A stretch of 64,000 nucleotides of DNA from Streptomyces sp. NRRL F-525 (GCF_000716605.1 NZ_JNXE01000042.1:1-64000), one strand, 5' to 3'; shown: positions 1-8,620, counted from the first letter of the stretch. Notes: generated by a model not told the origin, from the sequence alone. Program-made: numbers and translations.

Positions 1-1258
1 AGAGACAGGGGTGGGGTGGGGTGGAGGTGGGCCGGTGTTGGGTGGCTTTGCGTAGGTGAGCCGGTGTTGGGTTTTTTCGCGTAAATGGGCCGGTGTTGGA
101 TGGCATTGCGTAAGTGGGCCGGTGTTGAGTGGTGTCGCGTAGGTGGGCCTGTGCTGTCAACGCACCCCGCGCGCACCTCTTTTGGTTCGGTCGCCTTCGG
201 GGCGCTGGGAGCCGGTGTCGAGAGCCCCACCGTGCTCGGCGCTGCGCGCCTCCGCGCGCTGGGGCTCTCGACACCGGCGCGCCCCTACGGCTCCCTCTCG
301 GCCGTCGGGAGGCACCCCCTAGGTGCGGGGTGAGGGTGACCCGGTCGGCGAAGCCGAACAGGCGTGACCCGGCGGGCAATGGCTCGCGGGCGTAGGTGTC
401 GAGGGCGGCGGCTGACACCTGGCCGCTCTCCAACGCGTCGCACAGCGCCTCCTCGTCCAGCAATGGACCCCGTGCCACATTCACCACCACGGCGCCGGGC
501 CGCAGCAGCGCGAGCTCGCGGGCGCCGATCAGATCACGTGTCTCGGGGGTCAACCGGGCGTGCAGGGTGATGACTTGGGACCGGCGCAGGAGTTCGTCCA
601 GCTCGCTGACCCGGAGTCCGTGGATCTCGCCGTGCACATACGGGTCGTACACCATCACGCGTGCCCCGAAGGCACAGAGCACCCGGGCGACGCGACTGCC
701 GACGGCCCCGTAGCCGACGAGCCCGACCGGCAGGTCCTCCAGCTCCAACCCGCTGTGCTCGTAGGTGTAGTAGGCGGCGCCTGCCTCCCAACTCCCTTGT
801 CCGGAGAGGAGTTCATGGGCCTGCGGGATGCGGCGGAGCGCGGCGAGCATCATCCCGACGGTGAACTCGGCGGTCGCGGCGGCGTTGCGGCCGGGCGCGA
901 AGCACACTCGTACGTCGTGGGTCTTCGCGGCGTCCAGGTTGACGTTGACCGGACCGCCCCGGCACACGACGACCAGCCGCAGATCGGGGCAGGCCTGCAG
1001 TACGCGCTCGGTGACGGGCCCCATCTGGGTGACCAGCGCATGCGCTCCGCTGTCCCGCAGGGCCTCGATCACCTCGTCCTCGGCGTCGCTGGCCTCCTCC
1101 ACCTCGGCGACGGTCCCGAAGGGTTCCAGAGGCCAGCCGAGCTTCAACTCTCTTACGGTGAAGGGGTGTTCGCGCAGTTCCTCGGTGATGGCCGCGGTGA
1201 TCAGCGAAGGCAGTACGAAATGGTCACCGGCGGCGACGACACGCAGGGTCTCGGTCAT
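1..1258 (-). CDS. D-isomer 2-hydroxyacid dehydrogenase, 3' end disrupted, open at window edge
   Basis: NAD-dependent 2-hydroxyacid dehydrogenase of the SerA/GhrA type. ATG at 1258 has a GAGGGAGGG Shine-Dalgarno run just upstream. The frame shows the Rossmann motif GYGAVG followed by an acidic residue (VYDPY), the catalytic Arg in NVARGPLLD, the Glu in YAREPLP and the His in LTPHLGGAS, so all three catalytic residues are present. Family similarity stops at about 302: the usual last 25-40 residues after HLGGA-R are replaced by Arg/Pro-rich sequence read through an inverted repeat and 29-bp tandem repeats, and no stop codon occurs before the window edge. It diverges from a FGGY kinase, suggesting a sugar or hydroxyacid catabolic unit. 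The protein may be non-functional or have a replaced C-terminus. Substrate is unknown. Confidence 0.7.
   Translation of the reverse strand, partial: MTETLRVVAAGDHFVLPSLITAAITEELREHPFTVRELKLGWPLEPFGTVAEVEEASDAEDEVIEALRDSGAHALVTQMGPVTERVLQACPDLRLVVVCRGGPVNVNLDAAKTHDVRVCFAPGRNAAATAEFTVGMMLAALRRIPQAHELLSGQGSWEAGAAYYTYEHSGLELEDLPVGLVGYGAVGSRVARVLCAFGARVMVYDPYVHGEIHGLRVSELDELLRRSQVITLHARLTPETRDLIGARELALLRPGAVVVNVARGPLLDEEALCDALESGQVSAAALDTYAREPLPAGSRLFGFADRVTLTPHLGGASRRPRGSRRGAPVSRAPARGGAQRRARWGSRHRLPAPRRRPNQKRCARGALTAQAHLRDTTQHRPTYAMPSNTGPFTRKNPTPAHLRKATQHRPTSTPPHPCL
27..160. repeat. Five 29-bp degenerate tandem repeats
   Basis: The core CCGGTGTTG (last copy CCTGTGCTG) recurs at 32, 61, 90, 119 and 148, exactly 29 bp apart each time. 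Each copy is followed by a variable G/T tract and a GCGTA(A/G) block. The copies are contiguous, without spacers, so this is a minisatellite and not a CRISPR array. It may continue beyond the window start. No function can be read from it. Confidence 0.85.
211..278. repeat. Large inverted repeat with perfect 19-bp arms
   Basis: Arms at 211-229 (begins GCCGGTGTCG) and 260-278 (ends CGACACCGGC) are perfect reverse complements. They are separated by 30 bases that contain a second small stem (GCGCG/CGCGC). It sits where the dehydrogenase C-terminus should be. It could serve as a terminator for the minus-strand gene or be a mobile palindromic element; there is no T-run. Confidence 0.8.
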
Positions 1259-1329
1259 CGTGGGGCTCCCTCCCTCTCCGCCACGATGAACGGGGAACGC
1301 CGAATGCGTAACCCCTGAGGGAGGTCCGG

Positions 1330-2802
1330 ATGATGTTCGAGGGTGAAGCGGAAGCGTGGCTGGGGATCGACCTGGGCACGCAGAGCGTCCGCGCACTGCT
1401 GGTCACGGCCGACGGCAGGGTCCTGGGCAGCGGTACCGCTCCGCTGACCGGCCGACGGGACGGGGTGCGGCACGAACAGGATCCGGGGGAGTGGTGGGAG
1501 GCGGTGTGCGCGGCGTCCCGGGCTGCCATGTCGCAGGGGCCCGCACAGGTACGGCTGAGCGGCCTCGCGGTGTGCGGCACCTCCGGGACGGTTCTGCTGA
1601 CGGACGGCCAAGGCCGCCCGCTCACACCGGGGTTGATGTACGACGACGGGCGCGCGGTGGAGGAGGCGGCGCGGGTCGGGATGCAGACCAGCTGGGCGCT
1701 GCCGAAGGCCTTGTGGCTGCTGGATGCACACGGCTGGAGGGAGGGGCGGGGGCAGGTGGCCCGGGTCGCTCACCAACCCGACGTCATCACAGCGCAGTTG
1801 ACGGGCGGGGTGGTGATCCCGACCGACTCCAGCCACGCCCTCAAGACGGGCTACGACGTGGAGCGCGAGGCCTGGCCGCCCCAACTGGCCCACTTGGGTG
1901 AGGTGTTGCCGGCGGTGGTCCGCCCCGGCACCCGGCTGGGCGAGGTCTGTTCGGCCGCCGCCGAAGCGACCGGCATCCCCGCCGGTACCCCGGTCGTCGC
2001 GGGGATGACGGACGGCTGCGCGGCCCAGATCGCGTCGGGGGCGTTGCGCTCCGGTGCCTGGAACTCGGTACTGGGCACCACCCTGGTCCTCAAGGGAGCG
2101 TCCGCGAAACGCGTCCGGGACGACGCCGGGGTGGTCTACAACCACCGGGCGCCGGACGGCAGTTGGCTACCGGGCGGGGCGTCGAGTGTGGGGGCGGGTG
2201 CGCTGCCGACGGTGGCGGACCCGGCGGAGCTGGCAGAGCTGGACAGCCGGGCGGCGGCGTACGAACCGTCGGGCGCCCTGACGTACCCCCTGACCTCACC
2301 CGGCGAACGCTTTCCCTTCCTGGCCCCCGATGCCACCGCCTTCACGCTCGGCACTCCGGCGTCGGAGGCGGACAGTTGGGCGGCGGTGCTGCAGGGCGTG
2401 GCGTTCACGGAGCGCCTGTGCCTGGACTATCTGCACTACTTGGGCGCCCCGATAGACGGCCCCCTCACCTTCACGGGCGGCGCGGCCCGCAGTGCGTACT
2501 GGAACCAGCTCCGCTCCGACATCCTCGGCCGCCCGGCCCGGGTTCCGGAACAGATCGAACCGGCCCTGGGGATGGCGGTGTTGGCGGCGTACGGAGCGGG
2601 GCCGGGCGGCAGGGCGCTGTCGGAGGTGGCCGACGGCATGGTCCGCATCCGCACGCTCCTCGAACCCCGCGCGTCCCACACGGCCCGCTTCGCCGAGCCG
2701 TACGCTCGCCTGGTGGACGAACTGGAGACCCGGGGCTGGCTGCCGACCCCGCTCGCGACCCACACCCGCACCCGCCTGAACCAGGACACGATCGACTCAT
2801 GA
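1330..2802 (+). CDS. FGGY-family carbohydrate kinase (xylulokinase-like)
   Basis: 490-residue ATP-dependent sugar kinase of the FGGY family, close in layout to xylulokinase. The N-terminal phosphate-binding stretch WLGIDLGTQSVRALLV and the C-terminal ATP-site stretch FTGGAARSAYWNQ are both present, and the length is normal. ATG at 1330 is preceded by GGGAGGT. Its stop codon overlaps the start of the histidine phosphatase (ATGA), so the two are translationally coupled. It diverges from the 2-hydroxyacid dehydrogenase across about 70 bp, which must hold both promoters. The sugar substrate (pentulose or other) cannot be decided from sequence alone. Confidence 0.88.
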   Translation: MMFEGEAEAWLGIDLGTQSVRALLVTADGRVLGSGTAPLTGRRDGVRHEQDPGEWWEAVCAASRAAMSQGPAQVRLSGLAVCGTSGTVLLTDGQGRPLTPGLMYDDGRAVEEAARVGMQTSWALPKALWLLDAHGWREGRGQVARVAHQPDVITAQLTGGVVIPTDSSHALKTGYDVEREAWPPQLAHLGEVLPAVVRPGTRLGEVCSAAAEATGIPAGTPVVAGMTDGCAAQIASGALRSGAWNSVLGTTLVLKGASAKRVRDDAGVVYNHRAPDGSWLPGGASSVGAGALPTVADPAELAELDSRAAAYEPSGALTYPLTSPGERFPFLAPDATAFTLGTPASEADSWAAVLQGVAFTERLCLDYLHYLGAPIDGPLTFTGGAARSAYWNQLRSDILGRPARVPEQIEPALGMAVLAAYGAGPGGRALSEVADGMVRIRTLLEPRASHTARFAEPYARLVDELETRGWLPTPLATHTRTRLNQDTIDS

Positions 2803-3407
2803 GCACCACCACCCTCCTCCTGGCCCGTCACGGCCAGACCGTCTGGCACGCGGAGAACCGCTACGCCGGCATCAGCGACGTCGCCCTGACGGACACGGGC
2901 GTCGCCCAGGCGGAAGCCCTCGGCCGCTGGGCGGCAGCCCACCCGGTCGACGCGATCTGGACGTCCCCGCTGTCCCGGGCGATCCTCACGGCAGCCCCGG
3001 CCGCCCACGCCCTGAACCTCACCCCCCACACCGAACCGGCCCTGCGCGAATGCGACTTCGGGGTGCTGGAGGGCCGTACGCTCGCGGAGTTCGAGACGGA
3101 GAACCCCGGGGCGGCGGAGGCTTTTCGTTCCGACCCGGTGGCGCATCCCTTCCCCGAGGCCGAAGACCCCGCGGCAGCCGCGACGCGCGGAACGGCTGCC
3201 CTGCACCGCATCGCCGCCGAGCACTGCGGGGAACGGGTCCTGGTCGTCGCCCACAACACCCTCCTCCGCCTGGTGCTGTGCCGGTTGCTGGGGATTCCGG
3301 TCGGTGAGTACCGGCGGGTGTTTCCGCGGTTGCGCAACGCGGCGGTGTCCGAGATCCGGATGGCGCCGGGTCGGACCGCGTTCCTCTCGCTTAACGTGCC
3401 TGTGTAA
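2799..3407 (+). CDS. Histidine phosphatase family protein (phosphoglycerate mutase-like)
   Basis: 202-residue member of the histidine (acid) phosphatase/PGM superfamily. The phosphohistidine motif ARHGQT is at residues 8-13, and the second catalytic His is in VVAHNTLLR near the C-terminus; the intervening LRECDFGVLEG is typical. The start ATG overlaps the kinase stop codon by four bases. Clustering with the kinase suggests dephosphorylation of a sugar phosphate or a repair role in the same pathway; this is inference. Confidence 0.87.
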   Translation: MSTTTLLLARHGQTVWHAENRYAGISDVALTDTGVAQAEALGRWAAAHPVDAIWTSPLSRAILTAAPAAHALNLTPHTEPALRECDFGVLEGRTLAEFETENPGAAEAFRSDPVAHPFPEAEDPAAAATRGTAALHRIAAEHCGERVLVVAHNTLLRLVLCRLLGIPVGEYRRVFPRLRNAAVSEIRMAPGRTAFLSLNVPV

Positions 3408-3432
3408 TCGACGGCCGAAAAGGGTGGGGACG

Positions 3433-3744
3433 ATGAGGCAGGAGAAGCGGGCGGCACGGCGTGCCGCGGGGTTCACGAAGAGCATCGGCGGAGCAGCCAT
3501 GTCCTCGGTCGGCAAGGGCGAGCAGATCGCGCGCCTCAGATCGGGCCAACTGCGTCTGGCCCTGGGGGAGGAACCGGTCTGGACAGACCGGCGGGGAGAC
3601 CGGACCGCGAGCCTGAGGCCGCCCTTCTCACTCAAGCCCACCGGCGTGAAGCTGCCGTTGGGACCGAAGTTCGAGCGCTACGAACTGGTCACCGCCGACG
3701 GCACGTTCGACCTGGCGCTCCCCAAGAAGGACCGGGACTCGTGA
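3433..3744 (+). CDS. Hypothetical protein
   Basis: 103 residues, basic at the N-terminus, with no signal peptide, membrane segment or motif I recognise. The central part contains PPFSLKPTGVKLPLGPKFERY and a LVTADGTFDLALPKK tail. I chose ATG 3433 because GGTGGGG lies just upstream; an in-frame ATG at 3499 is a possible alternative. It ends just before a strong bidirectional hairpin. Coding bias matches the neighbours, so it is probably a real gene. Confidence 0.6.
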   Translation: MRQEKRAARRAAGFTKSIGGAAMSSVGKGEQIARLRSGQLRLALGEEPVWTDRRGDRTASLRPPFSLKPTGVKLPLGPKFERYELVTADGTFDLALPKKDRDS

Positions 3745-3776
3745 GGCACGTCTTCGAAGGCAAGTGAAGTGAGGGA

Positions 3777-3807
3777 GACCCCCGCGAGTCACGTCCTCGC
3801 GGGGGTC
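3777..3807. terminator. Bidirectional hairpin terminator
   Basis: Perfect 12-bp arms, GACCCCCGCGAG at 3777-3788 and its complement at 3796-3807, with a 7-base loop. It lies between the 3' ends of the convergent hypothetical gene and sodF. Confidence 0.75.
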
Positions 3808-3868
3808 CTCCTCTTCAACCGCCTGCCCGCGTGAAGGTTGAGAAGACGATCACGAGGCAGGACGCTTC

Positions 3869-4504
3869 CTATGCGGGGATGATCGTCTGGCGGGACTTCG
3901 CCGCCTCGTAACGGCGGGCCACGTCCTGCCAGTTGACGACCGCCCACATCGCGTCGATGAAGTCGACCTTCTGGTTCCTGTACTGGAGGTAGAAGGCGTG
4001 CTCCCAGGCGTCGAAGACGAGGAGGGGGGTCGAGCCCTGGCCGACGTTGCCCTGGTGGTCGTAGATCTGCTCGACGATCAGGTGGCCGCTCAGGGGTTCG
4101 TAGGCCAGGACGCCCCAGCCCGAACCCTGCGTCGTCGCCGCGGCCTTGGTGAGCTGGGCCTTGAAGCCGGCGAAGGAGCCGAAGGACTCGGTGATGGCGT
4201 CCGCCAGGCCACCGAGTCCGTCCGCGGCCAGCGGTTCGCCGCCGCCGTCGCCCGTCATGTTGTGCCAGTAGATGCTGTGCAGGATGTGGCCGGAGAGGTG
4301 GAACGCCAGGTTCTTCTCCAGCCCGTTGACCGAACCCCACTGCTCCTTGTCGCGTGCCTCCGCCAACTGCTCCAGCGAGTCGTTGGCTCCCTTGACGTAC
4401 GCCGCGTGGTGCTTGTCGTGGTGCAGCTCGATGATCTCGGGGCTGATCACGGGGGCGAGCGCGGAGTAGTCGTAGGGCAGGTCGGGCAGCGTGTAGACGG
4501 GCAT
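3869..4504 (-). CDS. sodF: Superoxide dismutase (Fe/Fe-Zn type)
   Basis: 211-residue cytoplasmic superoxide dismutase of the Fe/Mn family, converting superoxide to hydrogen peroxide and oxygen. Metal-ligand motifs are visible: [10 protein letters not shown] near the N-terminus, [12 protein letters not shown] in the middle and [11 protein letters not shown] near the C-terminus. ATG at 4504 ([11 protein letters not shown]) has GGAGGGG upstream; a longer upstream frame exists but would read through the promoter. In Streptomyces, sodF is repressed by Nur when nickel is sufficient for the nickel enzyme SodN. A matching Nur box lies 28-45 bases upstream. Confidence 0.93.
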   Translation of the reverse strand: MPVYTLPDLPYDYSALAPVISPEIIELHHDKHHAAYVKGANDSLEQLAEARDKEQWGSVNGLEKNLAFHLSGHILHSIYWHNMTGDGGGEPLAADGLGGLADAITESFGSFAGFKAQLTKAAATTQGSGWGVLAYEPLSGHLIVEQIYDHQGNVGQGSTPLLVFDAWEHAFYLQYRNQKVDFIDAMWAVVNWQDVARRYEAAKSRQTIIPA

Positions 4505-4532
4505 GGCGGATCGATCCCCTCCGGACTTCTTA

Positions 4533-4549
4533 TTGCACATAACTTGCAA
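4533..4549. promoter_or_regulatory. Nur box (nickel-responsive operator)
   Basis: TTGCAC-N5-TTGCAA on the plus strand reads TTGCAA-N5-GTGCAA on the gene strand. It matches the Nur consensus tTGCaa-N5-ttGCAA with one mismatch and sits directly upstream of the sodF start. Confidence 0.75.
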
Positions 4550-4581
4550 CTACAACCTAGCAGCGAAAAGGTGCTCTGTGG

Positions 4582-5472
4582 CTACTCCGCCACCGAGGTG
4601 TAGTGCGACGCGTCCCCCTCGATCGAGTAGCTCTCCTTGCCCTCGATGCCGACCGGGATGTCGCCGGCGACGGTGACGCGGTTGAGGCGGCGGGGCTGGT
4701 TGTCGTAGTTGTCGATGGCGTAGTGCTGGGTGATGCGGTTGTCGAAGAGGACGAGCTGGTTGGGGGACCAGCGCCAGCGCAGGATGTTCTCCGGGCGGGT
4801 GACGTACGCCTGGAGGAGGTCCAGGATCTTGCGGGACTCGGTCGCCGACAGGCCGACGATCCGTTGCGCGAACCCGCCTATGAACAGGCCGCGTTCGCCG
4901 GTCAGCGGGTGGACGCGGACGACCGGGTGGACCGTGCGGAACTTGATCGACGTGAACTGGGCGCGCTGGGCGGCCTTTTCGGCGTCGATCGACTCCTCCG
5001 GTACGGCGTAGTCGTAGTCGTTGGTGTGCTCCGCCCACAGGGTGTCCGCCAGGACGCGCAGCGGTTCCGGCAGGTCGCGGTAGGCCGCCGCCGAACTGGC
5101 GATCAGGGTCTCGCCGCCGTACGGCGGGACCGTGATGCTGCGCAGGGTGCTGGCCTGGGGCGGGTTGAGGACGAAGGTCACGTCCGTGTGCCAGTGGTTG
5201 GCGCGGCCGCGCTCGCTGTCGACGGGCAGGACGTTCGGGGCGCCGTCGACCGCGGGCACCGTGGGGTGCGCGGTGGTGAGGTCGCCGAAGTGGCGGGCGA
5301 AGGCCTCCTGGCCCTCGTCGTCGAGGTGGACGTCGTCGAAGACCAGCGCCTTGTGGAGGTTCAGGGCCTCGCGGATCGCCGTCACCTCCTCGACCTCCAG
5401 CGGCTTGCCGATGTCCACGCCCGACACGCGGGCGCCGATGTTCGCGGTGACCTTCTGGATCTCGATGGACAT
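4582..5472 (-). CDS. TauD/TfdA family Fe(II)/2-oxoglutarate dioxygenase
   Basis: 296-residue non-heme iron dioxygenase of the TauD/AtsK type, which oxidises an alkyl sulfonate or sulfate ester with 2-oxoglutarate and releases sulfite or sulfate. The HxD pair is in NHWHTDVTF, the distal His in ITQHYAIDNY, and the 2-oxoglutarate Arg in PRRLNRVTV. The start at 5472 has AAAGGA upstream. It is 12 bp downstream of the LLM monooxygenase gene in the same direction, consistent with one sulfur-scavenging operon. The exact sulfur substrate is unknown. Confidence 0.88.
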   Translation of the reverse strand: MSIEIQKVTANIGARVSGVDIGKPLEVEEVTAIREALNLHKALVFDDVHLDDEGQEAFARHFGDLTTAHPTVPAVDGAPNVLPVDSERGRANHWHTDVTFVLNPPQASTLRSITVPPYGGETLIASSAAAYRDLPEPLRVLADTLWAEHTNDYDYAVPEESIDAEKAAQRAQFTSIKFRTVHPVVRVHPLTGERGLFIGGFAQRIVGLSATESRKILDLLQAYVTRPENILRWRWSPNQLVLFDNRITQHYAIDNYDNQPRRLNRVTVAGDIPVGIEGKESYSIEGDASHYTSVAE

Positions 5473-5484
5473 GGTGAAGTCCTT

Positions 5485-6837
5485 TCAGACGAGGGCGGGT
5501 TGGGCGGGCTGAGTGGGTCGGGTGTACTGGTTGGCGGGGCGGGGGAGGCCGTAGCGCTCCCGGAGGGTGGTGCGCGGGCCGTACTCCGTGCGGAGCAGGC
5601 CGCGGGTGCGGAGGAGCGGGACGACGTGGTCCACGAAGGCGTCGAGGCCGGACGGCAGGACCGCGGGCATGATGTTGAAACCGTCGGCCGCGCCCTGCGT
5701 GAACCACGTCCCGATCGCGTCGGCGACCTGTTCCGGCGTACCGGCGAAGGTCAGATGCCCGCGCCCGCCCCCGAGCCGGCCGATGAGCTGGCGTACGGTC
5801 AGCCGGTCGCGGCGGGCCAGTTCGACGACGAGCGTGTAGCGGCTCTTCGCGCCCTCGATGGCGTCCTCGGGCGGGAGGTCGGGGGGAAGCGGGGCATCCA
5901 ACTCCAGTGTGTTGGGGGGTAGTTGGAGGAGTCGCTCCAAGCGGTCCACGCCGTGCGTGTACACGATGTGGTCCTCCAGCAGGCGTTCGTTGGCGCGCGC
6001 CTCGGCCTCCGTCCCGCCGAGCACGGGCACGATGCCGGGCAGCACCTTGATGTGCTCGGGGTCCCGACCGGCCGCCGCCGTACGGGACTTGAGGTCCTTG
6101 TAGAAGGCCTGCGCGTCGGCAAGGGTCTGCTGCGCGGTGAACACCGCCTCCGCGTACCGCGCCGCGAACGTCTTGCCGTCCTCGCTTGATCCGGCTTGTA
6201 CGAGGAGTGGGTAACCCTGGGGTGAGCGGGGGACGTTGAGGGCGCCCTCGACGCTGAAGTACGTCCCCTGGTGGTGGGGCGGGTGGATCTTCGTGTCGTC
6301 GCCCCACACACCGGCCGCCTTGTCGGCGACGATCGCGTCGTCCTCCCAACTGTCCCAGAGCTTCAGCGTCACATCGAGGAACTCGGCGGCACGTGCGTAC
6401 CGTTCGGCGTGCGCGGGCTCGTGCTCCAGCCCGAAGTTGCGGGCGGCCTCCGCACCGGCGGTCGTGACGATGTTCCAACCCGCCCTGCCGCCGCTGATGA
6501 TGTCGAGCGAGGCGAACTTACGGGCCAGGTTGTAGGGGGAGTTGTAGGACGTGGATGCCGTTGCGATGAGGCCTATGTGTTCGGTGGCCGTCGCCAGTGC
6601 GGTGAGGAGGGTGAGTGGTTCCAGGGCTCCGGCGGGGCGTTGGGCGAGGTTGCTCCACAACTGCGGTCCGTCGGCGAGGAAGAGGGAGTCGAAGGTGCCG
6701 CGTTCCGCGATCCGGGCGAGGTGGGTGTAGTGGTCCAGCTCGACGTGGGCGTACGGGTTGCTCTCCGGGAGGCGCCAAGAGGCCTCGTGGTGGCCGGTGT
6801 TCATGAGGAAGGCGTTGAGGTGGAGTTGGCGGGGCAT
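5485..6837 (-). CDS. LLM class flavin-dependent monooxygenase (NtaA/SnaA/DszA family)
   Basis: 450-residue FMNH2-dependent monooxygenase of the bacterial luciferase superfamily. It has the family start RQLHLNAFLMNTGHH, GGRAGWNIVTT and SEDGKTFAARYAEAVF. ATG at 6837 has AAGGACA upstream; the frame is open a further 31 codons but that extension has no ribosome site. It is followed by the TauD-like gene and preceded by a sulfonate ABC transporter on the same strand, so a role in desulfonation or C-S bond cleavage is likely. A separate flavin reductase is not encoded nearby. Confidence 0.88.
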   Translation of the reverse strand: MPRQLHLNAFLMNTGHHEASWRLPESNPYAHVELDHYTHLARIAERGTFDSLFLADGPQLWSNLAQRPAGALEPLTLLTALATATEHIGLIATASTSYNSPYNLARKFASLDIISGGRAGWNIVTTAGAEAARNFGLEHEPAHAERYARAAEFLDVTLKLWDSWEDDAIVADKAAGVWGDDTKIHPPHHQGTYFSVEGALNVPRSPQGYPLLVQAGSSEDGKTFAARYAEAVFTAQQTLADAQAFYKDLKSRTAAAGRDPEHIKVLPGIVPVLGGTEAEARANERLLEDHIVYTHGVDRLERLLQLPPNTLELDAPLPPDLPPEDAIEGAKSRYTLVVELARRDRLTVRQLIGRLGGGRGHLTFAGTPEQVADAIGTWFTQGAADGFNIMPAVLPSGLDAFVDHVVPLLRTRGLLRTEYGPRTTLRERYGLPRPANQYTRPTQPAQPALV

Positions 6838-6934
6838 GGTTGTCCTTTGCGACGGACAGGCAGGGGGACTTTTCGAGCGCAGGGCGGTACCGATCCGCTC
6901 GTTGGGCGACCTCTCGACGCAGGCTGGCATTACT

Positions 6935-7019
6935 CAGCCCGTCCGGCGTTTGAGGACGAGGCCCCTTCAGGGCCGATGGGGGTCTGGGGGCGCAGCCCCC
7001 AGCAGACGGCGCGAGCAGC
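6935..7019. repeat. Dispersed intergenic Streptomyces repeat (family A) with terminator hairpin
   Basis: Begins CAGCCCGTCCGGCGTTTGAG and contains the perfect hairpin CTGGGGGC-GCA-GCCCCCAG (6984-7002). A second, diverged copy lies at 19014-19065. This type of element is common between Streptomyces genes (recollection). Here it can terminate the minus-strand ssuB transcript. Confidence 0.7.
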
Positions 7020-7025
7020 CGACGC

Positions 7026-7778
7026 TCACCGGGAATCCGACGTCACACCGAGCGCCGCCAACAACCGCTCCCGGTACTCCGCACGCGGCACCTCAGGATC
7101 GATCGCCAAGTCCAGCCCGATCCGCCCCTGTTCAAGCACCAGCACCCGATCCGCGAGGACAATCGCCTCATCCACGTCATGGGTGACCAGCAGCACCGAG
7201 GGCCGATGCCGCTCCCACAACTCACGGAGCAGCACATGCATCCGGATCCGGGTCAGTGCGTCCAGCGCCCCGAACGGCTCGTCAGCCAACAGGAGTTCAG
7301 GCTCACGCACCAATGACCGAGCCAACGCCGCCCGCTGCGCCTCACCCCCGGACAACTCGTTGGGCCACGCCCGCTCCCGCCCGGCAAGCCCCACCTCGGC
7401 AAGAGCCTCACGCCCCTTCGCGGCGGCTTCCTTACCCTCCGTCCCCAGCAGCACGTTGTCGAGAACCCGCCGCCACGGCAGCAACCGGGAGTCCTGGAAC
7501 ACCACCGACACCCGCTCAGGCGCGGTGAGTTGACCACTCCCGACGACCTCGTGGTCCAGCCCCGCGATGGCCCGCAGCAACGTGCTCTTGCCGGAACCGC
7601 TGTGCCCGAGCAGCGCGGTGAACTGCCCGGCGGGCAGATCCAGATCGACGTGGTCGAGAACCGTACGACCGTCGAACGACCGCGTAAGCCCCCGGAGTTG
7701 AACGGCAGGAACCACAGGAACCGTAGGAACCGCAGGAACCACGCCCGTGCCGGTCAACTGCTGAGTGTGCGGCGCCAT
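7026..7778 (-). CDS. ssuB: Sulfonate ABC transporter ATP-binding protein
   Basis: 250-residue ABC ATPase of the SsuB/TauB type. Walker A is GHSGSGKS, the Q-loop is VVFQDSRLLPW, the signature is LSGGEAQR, Walker B is LLLADEP with the D-loop FGALD, and the H-loop is VTHD. Before the domain, residues 13-26 form a short Val/Pro repeat encoded by a near-9-bp DNA repeat. ATG 7778 overlaps the 3' end of the permease gene by 25 bp. With ssuC and ssuA it forms an importer for sulfonates or related organosulfur compounds. Confidence 0.88.
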   Translation of the reverse strand: MAPHTQQLTGTGVVPAVPTVPVVPAVQLRGLTRSFDGRTVLDHVDLDLPAGQFTALLGHSGSGKSTLLRAIAGLDHEVVGSGQLTAPERVSVVFQDSRLLPWRRVLDNVLLGTEGKEAAAKGREALAEVGLAGRERAWPNELSGGEAQRAALARSLVREPELLLADEPFGALDALTRIRMHVLLRELWERHRPSVLLVTHDVDEAIVLADRVLVLEQGRIGLDLAIDPEVPRAEYRERLLAALGVTSDSR

Positions 7779-8620
7779 GACAGCACCCTCCGTTCGACGA
7801 GACGGACCGCGCTGTCGGAGACCAGGCCGAACACGCCGTAGATCAGCAGGCCGACGAGGATGACGTCCGACTGGCCGTAGTTCTGGGCCTGGAACATCAT
7901 GTAACCGAGGCCGCTGGTGGCGTTGATCTGCTCCAGGACCACCAGGCTCAGCCAGGAGCCGGTCACCCCGAGGCGCAGGCCCACGAAGAAGCCGGGCAGG
8001 GCGCCGGGGATGACGATCTGGCGGACGAACTGAAGCCTCGACAGGCCCTGGACCTCGGCCAGTTCGACATAGCGGTGGTCGATGCCGGACAGCGCGGCGT
8101 GCAGGTTGAGGTAGATCGGGATGTAGACGACGATCGCGATGATGGCGATCTTGAAGGTCTCGCCGATGCCCAGCCAGAGGATGAACAGCGGGATCAGGCC
8201 GAGGGTGGGGATGGCCCGGTTGAGCTGCACGGTCCCGTCGATCAGCGCCTCGCCGACCCGGCTCAGCCCGGCGGCCAGCGCGAGGACGACACCGGCGGTG
8301 AGGCCGAGCGCGAAGCCGTAGGCGGCGCGTTCCAGGGAGGTCAGCATGTCCGTGGGGAGCGTCCCGGACGTCCATAGTCGGCCCGCGGTCCTCAACACCG
8401 TCCAGGGCGCCGGGATCGCGGCCGGGTCCAACTGCCCGGCGGCGGAGGCGACGGCCCAGAGGGTGAGGAAGAGGGCGGGGCCGATGATCCGGGAGGCGGG
8501 CAGCCGTTTGCCGGGGGCCAGACCGCGCCGCCGCCTGCGCGGAGCCTCGACGGCACCCTCAACGGCGGTCACTGGAAAGGAAGTTGAGGTAGACGTATCC
8601 AGAGTCTGGGAGGTGGTCAT
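7754..8620 (-). CDS. ssuC: Sulfonate ABC transporter permease
   Basis: 288-residue inner-membrane permease of the BPD_transp_1 (SsuC/TauC) family with about six membrane segments. The EAA-type loop VELAEVQGLSRLQFVRQIVIPGALP is visible in part as EVQGLSRLQ. ATG at 8620 has GGAGGT eight bases upstream; a GTG at 8629 overlapping the ssuA stop is possible but has no ribosome site. The long frame continuing upstream is the shadow of ssuA. It overlaps ssuB by 25 bp. Confidence 0.9.
   Translation of the reverse strand: MTTSQTLDTSTSTSFPVTAVEGAVEAPRRRRRGLAPGKRLPASRIIGPALFLTLWAVASAAGQLDPAAIPAPWTVLRTAGRLWTSGTLPTDMLTSLERAAYGFALGLTAGVVLALAAGLSRVGEALIDGTVQLNRAIPTLGLIPLFILWLGIGETFKIAIIAIVVYIPIYLNLHAALSGIDHRYVELAEVQGLSRLQFVRQIVIPGALPGFFVGLRLGVTGSWLSLVVLEQINATSGLGYMMFQAQNYGQSDVILVGLLIYGVFGLVSDSAVRLVERRVLSWRRTLSS

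Noticed and set aside
27..160. CRISPR array
   Set aside because: The 29-bp units are directly adjacent with no spacers and are degenerate; no cas genes occur.
4550..6478. A 642-codon minus-strand ORF
   Set aside because: Out-of-frame shadow of the LLM monooxygenase and TauD genes, extremely Arg/Pro-rich.
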